Positions 31,627-39,907 of a DNA stretch of 64,000 nucleotides are shown here, piece after piece. Source of the stretch: Pseudomonadota bacterium (GTDB lineage Bacteria; Pseudomonadota; Alphaproteobacteria; Rhodobacterales; Rhodobacteraceae); NCBI GenBank assembly GCA_020161615.1, contig JAIUPD010000010.1:1-64000 (forward strand), read 5' to 3'. The notes beneath the pieces were generated by a model, which made no database searches, was not told the DNA's origin, and saw only the letters and a list, made by a program, of their open reading frames with translations. The first letter of the stretch is position 1. Each line of letters begins with the position of its first letter. The position numbers were made by a program, and so were the translations under genes.

Positions 31627-34074
31627 TCAGAACCGGTAATCCAGCCTCAGTCCCACCTCGCGGCGCGCGCCCAGTGTCGCCAGCACGCCGGGGCCGGCCT
31701 CGTAGGTGAAAAACTCGGTGTCGAAGAGATTGGTCGCATAGGCGGTCAATGTCGGCCCATCGCGGAAGGTATAGCCGATCTCGGCATCGACGGTGGTATA
31801 GCCGTCCAAGGTCACCGGAATCGGGACACCCTGCTCCAGCCGGGACATTGAGGAAGAGGCGTGGTTGATCGCCCCCGCCGCATGCCAGCCGGAGTCGCCT
31901 TGCCAGCGGAAGCCCAGCGACAGGGTTCGTTCGGGGGCGTTGGGGAAGGGCAGGCCGGAGTAATCAATGCTCCAGGTGCCCAGGACGAAATCGTCGAAGC
32001 GCGTGTGCAGCAGGCCCAGCGAGCCGACCAGATCCAGGCTGTCGTTGACCGCCCAGGCCATTTCCAGCTCGGCGCCGTAGCTGGTCGAGCGCCCGGCGTT
32101 GACGATGATCGAGGTCGAGCGCGGCACTGGATGGGTCGGATCGGTCACTACCTCGACTTGCTGATTGCGCCAATCCTGGTGGAACAGGCTGGCGCCGATC
32201 CGCAGCCGGTCATTGAGCAGGCGTCCGCGCCAGGTGAATTCGAGGTTATGCGCGGTCTCCTGGTCATAGGTGAACTGGAACCCGTCGGACGAGCGCACGC
32301 CAGAGCCACCGGGCCGGTAGCCCTGCTGATAGCCGAACGAGATCGTGTGGTCGGGCGAAACCTCGTACTGCAGCGCCAGCGAGGGCAGGAACACCGCATC
32401 CGCGTAAGAGGAGGTGGAGGTCGTCGTCGCCACGCCGTTGACCGCGTAATGCGACGTCTCCGATTGCCGGATCCAGTCGAAGCGTCCTCCGGCAATGATC
32501 GTCCAGGCGAGAGCGAAGCGATAGCCGATCTCGCCGAAGAGGGCGTAATTCTCCAGATCCATGGCGGTTTCGCTCTGGTCGAAGCTCAACAGCATCGACT
32601 CGCGCCAGGATTCGTTGTGCAGCCGCGACGCATAGAGCCCCGCCACCCATCGCAGATCGCCATCGTCGTAATTGAGGCGGAACTCCTGCGAGCCGGTGAC
32701 ATAGGTGAATTGTCCGTCCGTGTAGAGGAAGGCACCCGGCGTCCCCAGGTTGATCGAGCCGCGGTCGGTCACCGACCGCGACAACCCGGTCATCGAGGTG
32801 AAGCGCAGAGTATCGGTGATGTCATGCGTGATCTCGACGCCGAAGTTGAACACCTCGCCTTCGCGCAATTCCTGAAAAGCGGGCAACTCGGTCAGGCCGA
32901 GGCCGCGGTAATAATCGGGCAGAATCGCGCCCCAGATATCGCCCCGCCGCGCGTCATAGCCGGGTGCCGTGCTGGACCAGCCGGGCCCGGCAATGTCGTT
33001 CGAGGTCGGGCTGTCCGTCGAGCGCGACAGCGTGACCAGCACCTCGGTGCCCTCATTGTCAAAGGGTTGCCACAGCACCTGGCTGCGAACAGTGCTGTAA
33101 TCGCCGGTGACGAAATCGTCGTAGCGCGCCAGATGCTGGTATGAGCTGAAATCCAGGTCGCTCTGGACCTCGGAATATTCGGCGCTGATGCGATAGGCGA
33201 GGCTCTCGCTCAGCCGGTCGCCGAAGGCAACGCCGATCTGGCGGCGTCCGTTCGTCCCCACCGTCACCTGCACGGCGCCCGAGCGGGTGAAATCGGGCCG
33301 CACGCTGCGCATGTAGAGCGCGCCCGCCAGCGCCGCGCGGCCCGACATGGTGGATTGCGGCCCGCGGTAGACTTCCACCTGCTCGACATCGAACATCCCG
33401 CGCTGGCCCAGCCGCGTCCCCTCGGTGGTCTGCTGCACCCCGTCGAGGTAGAACGAGGCCAGCGGCGCCCCGGCACCGCCCGGCACGAACCCCTCGGAAT
33501 TGACGCCGCGGATGACGAAGCCCGAGGTTGTCCAGTCCCCCGCCTGCACATTGGCCATGCGGGTGAAGCTCTGGGTCCGGGTTTGCACCGGCGGGGCGTC
33601 GACCGGCTGGCCCGAGACGATCGCGACGCTGGCGCGGCTGTCTTCCAGTGTCGCCGCGCTGCGGTCGCCGTAGATCACCACCGAGCCCAGGTAGAGGCCG
33701 CCCGTCGCTGCCGCGATCTCCTCGCCGAGGGGCGCCGTGACCACGATGACGTTGTTGGGGCCGATCTGATAGCTGAGCCCGGTTCCGGCCAGGATCGCGG
33801 CCAGCGCGGATTCGACCGATGCCGTGCCCGAGAAGCCCGCGGTCATGCGGCCCGCCGTCGTCGTCGGGGCGAAGGAAAGCTGCACACCCGCCTGGCGCCC
33901 GAGCGAGGTCAGCGCCGGGCCGAGGGGGCCGGCAGGGATCTGGATGCTGCGGGCCTGGCTCTGCGCTTGGGCGATGCCCGGCAGCGCCCCCAGGGGCACC
34001 AGCGCTGTGCTTCCAAGGCCGAGGGCCACGAGGGCGGCCCTCGCCGAGGGCGCAGGGAAGGGGATAAGGCTCAT
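31627..34074 (-). CDS. TonB-dependent siderophore receptor with N-terminal signalling (STN) domain
   Basis: This outer-membrane receptor has 815 residues. A signal peptide (to about GIAQAQS) is followed by the STN/secretin domain (about 45-120: IQIPAGPLGPALTSLGRQAGV and LAAILAGTGLSYQI). That domain in FecA-type transducers contacts a FecR protein. The plug domain (about 150-280) includes NVQAGDWTTSGFVIRGVN, and a long beta-barrel ends in Phe (VGLRLDYRF). The STN domain and the adjacent fecR and fecI genes indicate surface signalling, in which the cognate siderophore induces its own uptake genes. The ATG at 34074 is chosen for the signal peptide; the upstream in-frame stretch covers the promoter. 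Confidence 0.93.
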   Translation of the reverse strand: MSLIPFPAPSARAALVALGLGSTALVPLGALPGIAQAQSQARSIQIPAGPLGPALTSLGRQAGVQLSFAPTTTAGRMTAGFSGTASVESALAAILAGTGLSYQIGPNNVIVVTAPLGEEIAAATGGLYLGSVVIYGDRSAATLEDSRASVAIVSGQPVDAPPVQTRTQSFTRMANVQAGDWTTSGFVIRGVNSEGFVPGGAGAPLASFYLDGVQQTTEGTRLGQRGMFDVEQVEVYRGPQSTMSGRAALAGALYMRSVRPDFTRSGAVQVTVGTNGRRQIGVAFGDRLSESLAYRISAEYSEVQSDLDFSSYQHLARYDDFVTGDYSTVRSQVLWQPFDNEGTEVLVTLSRSTDSPTSNDIAGPGWSSTAPGYDARRGDIWGAILPDYYRGLGLTELPAFQELREGEVFNFGVEITHDITDTLRFTSMTGLSRSVTDRGSINLGTPGAFLYTDGQFTYVTGSQEFRLNYDDGDLRWVAGLYASRLHNESWRESMLLSFDQSETAMDLENYALFGEIGYRFALAWTIIAGGRFDWIRQSETSHYAVNGVATTTSTSSYADAVFLPSLALQYEVSPDHTISFGYQQGYRPGGSGVRSSDGFQFTYDQETAHNLEFTWRGRLLNDRLRIGASLFHQDWRNQQVEVVTDPTHPVPRSTSIIVNAGRSTSYGAELEMAWAVNDSLDLVGSLGLLHTRFDDFVLGTWSIDYSGLPFPNAPERTLSLGFRWQGDSGWHAAGAINHASSSMSRLEQGVPIPVTLDGYTTVDAEIGYTFRDGPTLTAYATNLFDTEFFTYEAGPGVLATLGARREVGLRLDYRF

Positions 34075-34160
34075 GATCGCGTGTCTCCGATGTCCGGTCT
34101 GGAGGATGGCTGCGGCCTTCTGGCCGTCTTCTGCGCGCACGCTTGGCTGTCCCTGCGGGG

Positions 34161-34188
34161 TATACGAATGGGCGACGCGGATTTTCAC
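34161..34188 (-). promoter_or_regulatory. Candidate ECF sigma-factor promoter before the receptor gene
   Basis: On the minus strand GTGAAAAT (34188-34181) is followed after 14 bases by CGTATA (34166-34161). CGT-type -10 elements are typical of ECF sigma factors, and the site lies in the 130-base gap between fecR and the receptor. The leader would be about 80 bases. The assignment to the FecI at 35145 is inference. Confidence 0.4.
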
Positions 34189-34206
34189 CCGCCCGGCGAA
34201 CTTTTT

Positions 34207-35148
34207 TCAGAAGCGGGTGACGAGCGTCAGATAGGGGGCGATTTCCCGCACATGGCCCCCGTGCGGCAGGACCGCCGCGCTGACTGCCGAAAGCGGGCGG
34301 GCAAGGTCGAAGACACCGCCGACCCGTGCCGATCCCAGCCAGGGATCGGCCAGGATCACCTGCCCCGGGATCCAGCGCGCGATCTCCGAGACGACGGCCG
34401 CCACCGCCTCGTCATCCACCACCAGGCGCTGCTCGCGCCAGGCGATGCCCTCTCCTGCCTCCAGCGCGGCGCGGCGCAGCTCGATGCCGTCGCCGCCGTC
34501 GCGGAGCAGATCCCCGGCGCCCAGCATCCGACCGCCAGGGTCCCGCGGCGTCTCGACCCGGCCCGCCTCGACCGTCAGCCGCGCGACACCGCCCGAGAGG
34601 CTGCACCCCAGAACGGCCGGGCCGCGGGCGGTCACGTCGAGGGTCCCGGCCCGCAGGCGGAACGGGGCGTCCTCGCTGCCGCTCACGGTGCAGATGGCCA
34701 GCCCGTCCAGCAGCCGGATCCCCGGCAAGCCCGGGTCGTCGTCGACGGCCACGGCGCTTTTCGGGCCGAGGGTCAGGCCTGCCCCCTGCGGCAGGGTGAA
34801 ATCGGCGATCTGCCCGGTGCCGGTGCGGTGATCGGCTCGCGCCATCCGCACCAGGCCAGGCCCAAGCCCCGCGACGGCCGCCCCACCAAGCGCCAGCCCC
34901 CCGACCATGAACCCCCGGCGCGAGGTGCCGCCGCGCCGGGGGTCGAGGGCGCGGCCCGACATGCCGTGAATCTCGGCCGCCTCGCACCAGGCCACGTCAT
35001 GCAGCGGGTCGGCCTCGCGCCAGGCAGACAGCGCCGCCAGCAGATCGGGGTCCAGCGGATCGGCCTGAAGACGGATGATAAAGCCAATGGCCTGGTCGAA
35101 GGCGCGGTCGGCAGGGTGGCCGTGGTCGGGGGGTGCAGGCATCGTCAT
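34207..35148 (-). CDS. fecR: FecR-family anti-sigma regulator
   Basis: This inner-membrane signal transducer has 313 residues. The N-terminal cytoplasmic part (DUF4880-like, about 12-50) includes AFDQAIGFIIRLQADPLD, LAALSAWREADPLHDVAWCEA. One hydrophobic segment follows at about 83-105 (RRGFMVGGLALGGAAVAGLG). The periplasmic FecR domain includes TLPQGAGLTLGPKSAVAVD, GLAICTV and GRVETPRDPGG. The RRGF-start segment resembles a twin-arginine region, as seen in some FecR proteins. It overlaps the sigma gene by four bases and passes the signal from the receptor STN domain. Confidence 0.9.
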   Translation of the reverse strand: MTMPAPPDHGHPADRAFDQAIGFIIRLQADPLDPDLLAALSAWREADPLHDVAWCEAAEIHGMSGRALDPRRGGTSRRGFMVGGLALGGAAVAGLGPGLVRMARADHRTGTGQIADFTLPQGAGLTLGPKSAVAVDDDPGLPGIRLLDGLAICTVSGSEDAPFRLRAGTLDVTARGPAVLGCSLSGGVARLTVEAGRVETPRDPGGRMLGAGDLLRDGGDGIELRRAALEAGEGIAWREQRLVVDDEAVAAVVSEIARWIPGQVILADPWLGSARVGGVFDLARPLSAVSAAVLPHGGHVREIAPYLTLVTRF

Positions 35149-35648
35149 CCCTCGTGCAGGCAGGCGCGCAGATGGCGGTAGGCCTCGTGGATCAACCCCC
35201 AGGCCCGGCTGGTCGATATTCCCATCTCTGCCGCCACCTCGGCCATCGTCGCCCCGTGCAGTCGGTGCAGCGCAAAGGCGTGCCGGGTCCGTTCGGGCAT
35301 CTCGGCCAGCGCGGCGGCGATGCGGTCCAGACGCTCCTGCTGATAGAGTGCGGCCTCGGGATTGGGTGCCATGTCCGGCAGTTGCCCTAGGTCGGTCAGG
35401 TCGAGCCCGATCACCGGCAGACGCCCCTCGCGCCGCACCCGGTCGATCAGCAGGTTGCGGGCGATGCGGAACAGATAGCCGCGCGGATTGTCGCGCCCCT
35501 CGGCCCGGCGCGGCGGGGCGCTGAGAAGGCGCAGGAACGCGTCCTGCATCAGGTCTTCGGCCAGGTCGCGGCTGGCGCCGCGCAGGCGCAGCGCTCCGGT
35601 GATCTCGCGCGCGTGCAGACGAAAGAGGCGGTTGAGATCCCAGCTCAT
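35145..35648 (-). CDS. fecI: ECF RNA polymerase sigma factor, FecI type
   Basis: This 167-residue ECF sigma factor has region 2 at about residues 8-70 (DLAEDLMQDAFLRLLSAPP and GYLFRIARNLLIDRVRREG). Region 4 lies at about 105-160 (LAEMPERTRHAFALHRLHG, ATMAEVAAEMGISTSRAWGLIHEAYRHL). It is the first gene of the fecI-fecR pair. Its probable target is the receptor-importer operon promoter at 34161. Iron-dependent control of this gene would be expected, but no convincing Fur box is visible upstream. Confidence 0.92.
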   Translation of the reverse strand: MSWDLNRLFRLHAREITGALRLRGASRDLAEDLMQDAFLRLLSAPPRRAEGRDNPRGYLFRIARNLLIDRVRREGRLPVIGLDLTDLGQLPDMAPNPEAALYQQERLDRIAAALAEMPERTRHAFALHRLHGATMAEVAAEMGISTSRAWGLIHEAYRHLRACLHEG

Positions 35649-36141
35649 GCCCTGCCTCCCGCTTCCCGGCGGCGCCCGTCTCCGCGGCGACGAGGCGAGG
35701 GGCAGGGATCAGGCGCTGAGGGCAGGGCGAAGGCCTGAACCACCGTATCAGACCCGGGCCAGCGGGATCGACGCTGCAGCCTGGTCGCCGCCGGCGAGGA
35801 TGTCCGGTTCGAAAGCATTCATCGTGGGAAGAAGCATCGGGGCAAATCCGGCAACGGGTTGTGTGTCGCTGGTTTCCACTGGCTGTCCCGAGTCATAGGC
35901 CGGAGCCGGCCGAGGTCAATCCTGAAATCCGTCCGCGCGAGCTGTGCAGCGGCAGAAAAGGAGCATTCCGCGCAGAAGGGCGCAGGACGGCCACGCATGC
36001 GGCGCCTGAGCGGGCAAGGCCGGGATCGCGGCCGCCGCGCGGGCCGGTCGGGGGCCATGGTGCCGTGAAGATCGCAGGCGGTGGTCTGGGGACGGCTTCC
36101 ATTGTGCTTGACACCACCGCCCGCGCATCGGATCGTTGCGC
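35649..36141. other. Intergenic stretch of about 490 bases, no convincing gene
   Basis: Only short open frames of low-complexity Arg/Pro composition occur here, with no ribosome-binding sequences. The region separates the divergent fecI gene and acyl-CoA synthetase gene. It should hold the fecI promoter, but nothing clear was found. The AT-rich end beyond 36140 holds the synthetase promoter. Confidence 0.5.
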
Positions 36142-36173
36142 TTGAGGATATAGTGTTCTGAAATATAGAACAC
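36142..36173 (+). promoter_or_regulatory. Promoter and IclR-type operator before the acyl-CoA synthetase
   Basis: TTGAGG (36142-36147), a 16-base spacer and TATAGA (36164-36169) form a promoter. It overlaps the palindrome GTGTTCT-GAAATAT-AGAACAC (36153-36173). The core GTTCT-N7-AGAAC has the same geometry as the site at 39794, upstream of the IclR genes. An AGGAGGAG ribosome-binding sequence follows at 36177. Confidence 0.65.
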
Positions 36174-36190
36174 ATGAGGAGGAGAGCCCC

Positions 36191-38302
36191 TTGGTACAGC
36201 GTCAGCACCCCATTCCCGTAAGCCGGATCATCGAGCCGCAGTCGATCGCGTTGATCGGGGCCACCGAGGATTATGCGAAATTCGGGGGGCGGATCCTTCA
36301 CCATCTGGTCGATCACGGCTATGCTGGCCGCATCTTCCCGATCAATCCCAAGCGGGCCGAGGTCCTGGGCCATCCCTGCTTCAAGTCGATCGCGGATGTG
36401 CCCGAAGCGCCGGACATCGCCATCGTTGCCCTGCCGGCCTCCTCGCTCGAGGCCGCGATCCGTTCCTGCGGCGAGGCCGGCGTCGGTGCCTGCATCGTGG
36501 TCACCGCCCAACTCGGCGAGTTCAGCGAGGAAGGAGCGGCGCTTGAGCGTCGGATCGTCGAGATCGCGCAGGCCCACAGCATGCGGATCGTGGGACCGAA
36601 CTGCATGGGCATGATCGTCCCGGCGGCGAAGATGGCGCTGTCGTCGACGCCGACGCTTCGCTATGCCAAGGCGCTGCCGCAGGGCCGCGTCGCCTTCGTC
36701 AGCCAGAGCGGCGCGATGATGGGATCGCTTTTCCTTCAGGCCCATGACCACGGCGTCGGCCTCTCGGGCATGGTCAGCATCGGCAATCAGGCGGATCTGG
36801 AATTGTGCGACTTCCTCGAAGCCTTTGTCGCCCATGAGGGCACCGAGGTTATCTGTCTCTATATCGAGGGGCTGAAATCGCCGCAGCGGTTCCGGGCGCT
36901 GTGCCTGCGGGCGCGGCGGGCGGGCAAGCGGGTGCTGGCGGTCAAGGCCGGGCGCACGGATGCGGGGACGGCGATGGCCAAGTCCCATACCTCCAGCCTG
37001 GCCGGTTCCTACTCGGCCTTCGAGGCGCTGTGCCGCGAGGCGGGCGTTCTGTTGCTGGACGATCCCGACCAGATGATCCTTTGCGCGGGAATCCTCGACC
37101 GCAATCCCCGCGCCAGGGGGTCCGAAGTGGGAATCGTCTGCGCTTCGGGTGGCGGTGGCGCGATCCTTGCCGACCATCTGGCGCTGAGCGGCATCGCTGC
37201 CGTCGCCTATGCGCCCGACACCCGTGCGAAGCTGGCGCAGGACTATCTGCCGTCGCACCAGAACAACCCGCTGGACCTTGGCGGGCATACCGGGGGGCTG
37301 GAATTCGGCATCTTCGAACGGGCCATCGACGCGGTGCATGACGATCCGGGCGCGGGCGTCTTTGTCTATGTGATGACGCCGCAGCCGATGATGCCCGAGA
37401 CACTGGCGCATGTGATCCATACCTGGAAGCGGGGGGAAAAGCCCGTGGTTCTGGTGCTGAATACCTCGCGTTTCGCCGACGACTTGCGGCAGGCAGCGCT
37501 TCAGGCGGGGATCCCCTTCGTCCAGCGCCTGCAGGATCTGATCGTCGCGCTTCAGGTCCTGGGCGCCGATCACGCCGCCGAGACGGCGTTGAGGGCGGAC
37601 GAGGCGCATCGGCCTGCGCATTTGCCGCAGGTCCATGTCGCGGCCAAAGGCTTCCTGACCGAGCCTGAAGCCAAGCGCATCTTGGCCGATTATGGCCTTT
37701 CCGTACCCGCGGCGCAGCTTTGCGGCACACTGGACGAGGCGCTGAGCGCGGCCGGATCGATCGGCTATCCGGTGGTGTTGAAAGGCGTCGTCGCGGATGT
37801 TGTTCACAAGAGCGACCTTGGACTGGTCCGCGTCGGCATCGGCGATGACGAGGCCCTGCGCGCGGTCTTTGCCGAGATGGCGCAGGCAATCGACAAGGCC
37901 GCACCCGGCGCGCCTTTGCGGATCGACGTGCAGCAGATGATCGGCCCGGGGGTCGAACTGATCGTCGGGCTGTCCAACGATCCGGCCTTTGGGCCACAGG
38001 TCATTGTCGGCGCCGGCGGCATCCATGTCGAGCTGATGAAGGACGTGGCCCAGATGCGGGCGCCCGTCACGGCCGAGGAGGTCGGGCAGATGCTGCGCCG
38101 GCTGCGGATCTGGCCGCTGCTCGACGGGGCGCGCGGGCAGGGGCGCATGGATGTCGCGGCGGCTTGCGAGGCCATCGCCCGCTTGTCCTGGCTGGGACCG
38201 GACCTTGGCGCGCGGCTCGTGGACCTTGAGGTGAATCCGTTCCGCGTGACGGCCGAAGGCGCCTATGCGCTGGACGGACGCGGCACGCTTGCCACCGGCT
38301 GA
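36191..38302 (+). CDS. NDP-forming acyl-CoA synthetase (acetate-CoA ligase, ADP-forming, fused subunits)
   Basis: This 703-residue enzyme would link an organic acid to CoA with ATP, giving ADP and phosphate. Domains in order are CoA-binding (about 10-130, IIEPQSIALIGATEDYAKFGGRIL), ligase-CoA flavodoxin-like parts (about 150-450) and a C-terminal ATP-grasp domain (about 480-700; GYPVVLKGVVADVVHKSDLGLV). The phosphorylated His is expected in AKSHTSSLAGS (about residue 265). It starts at TTG with a strong upstream AGGAGGAG. Divergent from the iron locus, it carries its own IclR-type operator. Its last 40 bases overlap the convergent regulator gene. The acid substrate is probably the one imported by TctCBA. 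Confidence 0.9.
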   Translation: MVQRQHPIPVSRIIEPQSIALIGATEDYAKFGGRILHHLVDHGYAGRIFPINPKRAEVLGHPCFKSIADVPEAPDIAIVALPASSLEAAIRSCGEAGVGACIVVTAQLGEFSEEGAALERRIVEIAQAHSMRIVGPNCMGMIVPAAKMALSSTPTLRYAKALPQGRVAFVSQSGAMMGSLFLQAHDHGVGLSGMVSIGNQADLELCDFLEAFVAHEGTEVICLYIEGLKSPQRFRALCLRARRAGKRVLAVKAGRTDAGTAMAKSHTSSLAGSYSAFEALCREAGVLLLDDPDQMILCAGILDRNPRARGSEVGIVCASGGGGAILADHLALSGIAAVAYAPDTRAKLAQDYLPSHQNNPLDLGGHTGGLEFGIFERAIDAVHDDPGAGVFVYVMTPQPMMPETLAHVIHTWKRGEKPVVLVLNTSRFADDLRQAALQAGIPFVQRLQDLIVALQVLGADHAAETALRADEAHRPAHLPQVHVAAKGFLTEPEAKRILADYGLSVPAAQLCGTLDEALSAAGSIGYPVVLKGVVADVVHKSDLGLVRVGIGDDEALRAVFAEMAQAIDKAAPGAPLRIDVQQMIGPGVELIVGLSNDPAFGPQVIVGAGGIHVELMKDVAQMRAPVTAEEVGQMLRRLRIWPLLDGARGQGRMDVAAACEAIARLSWLGPDLGARLVDLEVNPFRVTAEGAYALDGRGTLATG

Positions 38303-39048
38303 CGCCAGCCCTCGACCCATGCCTCCTCGATCATGGCGGCGTGGGTCTTCAGGTGCCGGACGTATTCCTCGACCAGATCGGGGCCGTAGCCCGGCATCGG
38401 TCCCGAGATGCTGATCGCCGCCGCCACCCGGCCAAAGCGCGACCGGATCGGCACTGCCACGCCGCGGGCCGCGTCGTTGACTTCGTGGTAGGCGGTGGCA
38501 TAGCCGCGGTCCCGGATCTGGGCGAGTTCTTCGCGCAAGCGCGCGGGATCGGTGATCGTCCGCTCCGTGAACCGGGTGAGGGTCTTTTCGGCCTCGGCGA
38601 TGACCTCATCGCTTTCGAAGGCGAGGATGCACTTGCCGCCGGATACCGCGTGGAGGGGTGCCCGCGCGCCGAGATAGGCGAAGGTGCGGACGAAGGCACG
38701 GCTTTCGATCCGGTCCACCACGACAGAGGTCATGCCTTCTCGCATGCTCAGCATCACGTTTTCGGGCACCAGGCCGGACAGCCGTTGCAACACCGGATGG
38801 GCGACCTGGACCAGCGTGTCCGATGCCCGCCGCCGAGCGCCGATCTCGAACAGGCGCAGCGTCAGACTGTACTGCGCGCCGTCCTCGGTCTGATCGACAT
38901 AGCCAAGCTCGCGCAGGGTCTGGAGCATCCGGAAGGCGTTGGTACGGGTCATGTCGGTGGCCGCGGCCACGTCGCGCAGCCGCATGGGGCCGTTGCCCTG
39001 CGACAGCGCCTCGAGCACACGCATCGCCTTCTCGACGGACTTGATCAT
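38263..39048 (-). CDS. IclR-family transcriptional regulator (distal of pair)
   Basis: This 261-residue IclR regulator has an N-terminal winged helix (about 5-65: VEKAMRVLEALSQGNGPMRLRDVA and MTRTNAFRMLQTLRELGYVDQ). The C-terminal effector domain includes RDRGYATAYHEVNDAARGVAVPI and AAISISGP. It overlaps the stop of the other IclR gene by four bases, so both are made from one transcript beginning near 39790. Its 3' end overlaps the acyl-CoA synthetase gene tail to tail. Two different IclR proteins in one operon could form heteromeric control or divide the two operators. Confidence 0.9.
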   Translation of the reverse strand: MIKSVEKAMRVLEALSQGNGPMRLRDVAAATDMTRTNAFRMLQTLRELGYVDQTEDGAQYSLTLRLFEIGARRRASDTLVQVAHPVLQRLSGLVPENVMLSMREGMTSVVVDRIESRAFVRTFAYLGARAPLHAVSGGKCILAFESDEVIAEAEKTLTRFTERTITDPARLREELAQIRDRGYATAYHEVNDAARGVAVPIRSRFGRVAAAISISGPMPGYGPDLVEEYVRHLKTHAAMIEEAWVEGWRQPVASVPRPSSA

Positions 39049-39776
39049 TCCGCTTCCTGCATCGCCCCGCCCCGTCCGCGACGGCGCGCCGTTTCCATGA
39101 ATAATTCGGAGGCCAGTGTTCGCACGACCTCGGTATGGCGCACAAGGCGGGCCTCGTCCAATCGTTCGGCGGGACCGGTGATGCCGATGGCGCCGATCAC
39201 GGCGCCCCAGTTGCTGTGGACCGGCGCCGCGATTTCAAAGATCGACCGCGATCCATGGGCGCGAAGGGCGGCGACACCCCCGTCGAGCAGTTCGGTGCCC
39301 GGCGGGAAGGCCGAGTCCGGCATGGCGTCCGCCTCGTTTCCGGCGCGGCGCAACGCCACGCCGAAGGCCGAATCGTTCCAGGCCAGCGCGAGGTTGTCGG
39401 GGATGACCGACGCGATGGTCGCACGCGGCAATGTCCCGGACAGGAAGACGACGCTCTCTCCCTCGAGCACGACGAAATGCGCGCTTTCGCCGGTCAGGTC
39501 GCTCAGTCGGCGCAGATGGGGCAGCATCGCGGTCCGGAAGGGGAAGGTGGCTGTCACCCGCTGGCCCATATGCGCCAGCTTGAGCGACGGGTAATAGTGC
39601 CGATCCTCGGGGTCATACAGCAGATAACCGGCAGAAAGCAGCGTGTTGAGCGTCCTGTGAATATTGCTTTTCGGCAGTCCGAGTTCTTGCGCCAGGGCGG
39701 AGACGCCCAGGGGAGCGCCCGCCGCGACCATCCGTTCCAGCAGGTCCAGCCCTTTCAGCAGCGTCGTGTCCATCAT
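39045..39776 (-). CDS. IclR-family transcriptional regulator (proximal of pair)
   Basis: This 243-residue regulator has a winged helix (LLKGLDLLERMVAAGAPLG, LAQELGLPKSNIHRTLNTLLSAGYL) and an IclR effector domain ending GAIGITGPAERLD and ELFMETARRR. It differs clearly from the distal IclR. Divergent from the tctC gene, it is separated by a region with two palindromes, the probable operators for autoregulation and transporter control. Confidence 0.9.
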   Translation of the reverse strand: MMDTTLLKGLDLLERMVAAGAPLGVSALAQELGLPKSNIHRTLNTLLSAGYLLYDPEDRHYYPSLKLAHMGQRVTATFPFRTAMLPHLRRLSDLTGESAHFVVLEGESVVFLSGTLPRATIASVIPDNLALAWNDSAFGVALRRAGNEADAMPDSAFPPGTELLDGGVAALRAHGSRSIFEIAAPVHSNWGAVIGAIGITGPAERLDEARLVRHTEVVRTLASELFMETARRRGRGGAMQEAE

Positions 39777-39793
39777 CCATCCCCCTGATTTCT

Positions 39794-39850
39794 GTTCTAT
39801 ATAATAGAACGCAATGATTCATTGCGCAACAAATTCCTCCATGCTAGCGT
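39794..39850. promoter_or_regulatory. Divergent control region: two palindromes and tctC promoter
   Basis: GTTCT-ATATAAT-AGAAC (39794-39810) repeats the geometry of the site at 36155. Directly beside it, CGCAAT-GATTC-ATTGCG (39810-39826) is a second perfect palindrome with six-base arms. TTGCGC (39822-39827), a 17-base spacer and TAGCGT (39845-39850) form a promoter toward tctC that overlaps the second palindrome. Two different IclR regulators next door could each own one palindrome. Confidence 0.6.
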
Positions 39851-39907
39851 CTCCCTGTCTTGGAGGAGGCCGCATCGAAGCCCCGGTGCACGACAGGGAG
39901 GAACCCC

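Noticed and set aside
35859-36145. Small gene upstream of the acyl-CoA synthetase
   Set aside because: The product is Arg/Pro/Gly-rich without motifs and has no plausible start signals.
35819-38320. Very long open frame (over 800 codons) antisense to the acyl-CoA synthetase gene
   Set aside because: It is a shadow of G+C-rich codon use; the product is Arg/Gln/His-rich without domains, while the plus-strand frame is a clear NDP-forming synthetase.
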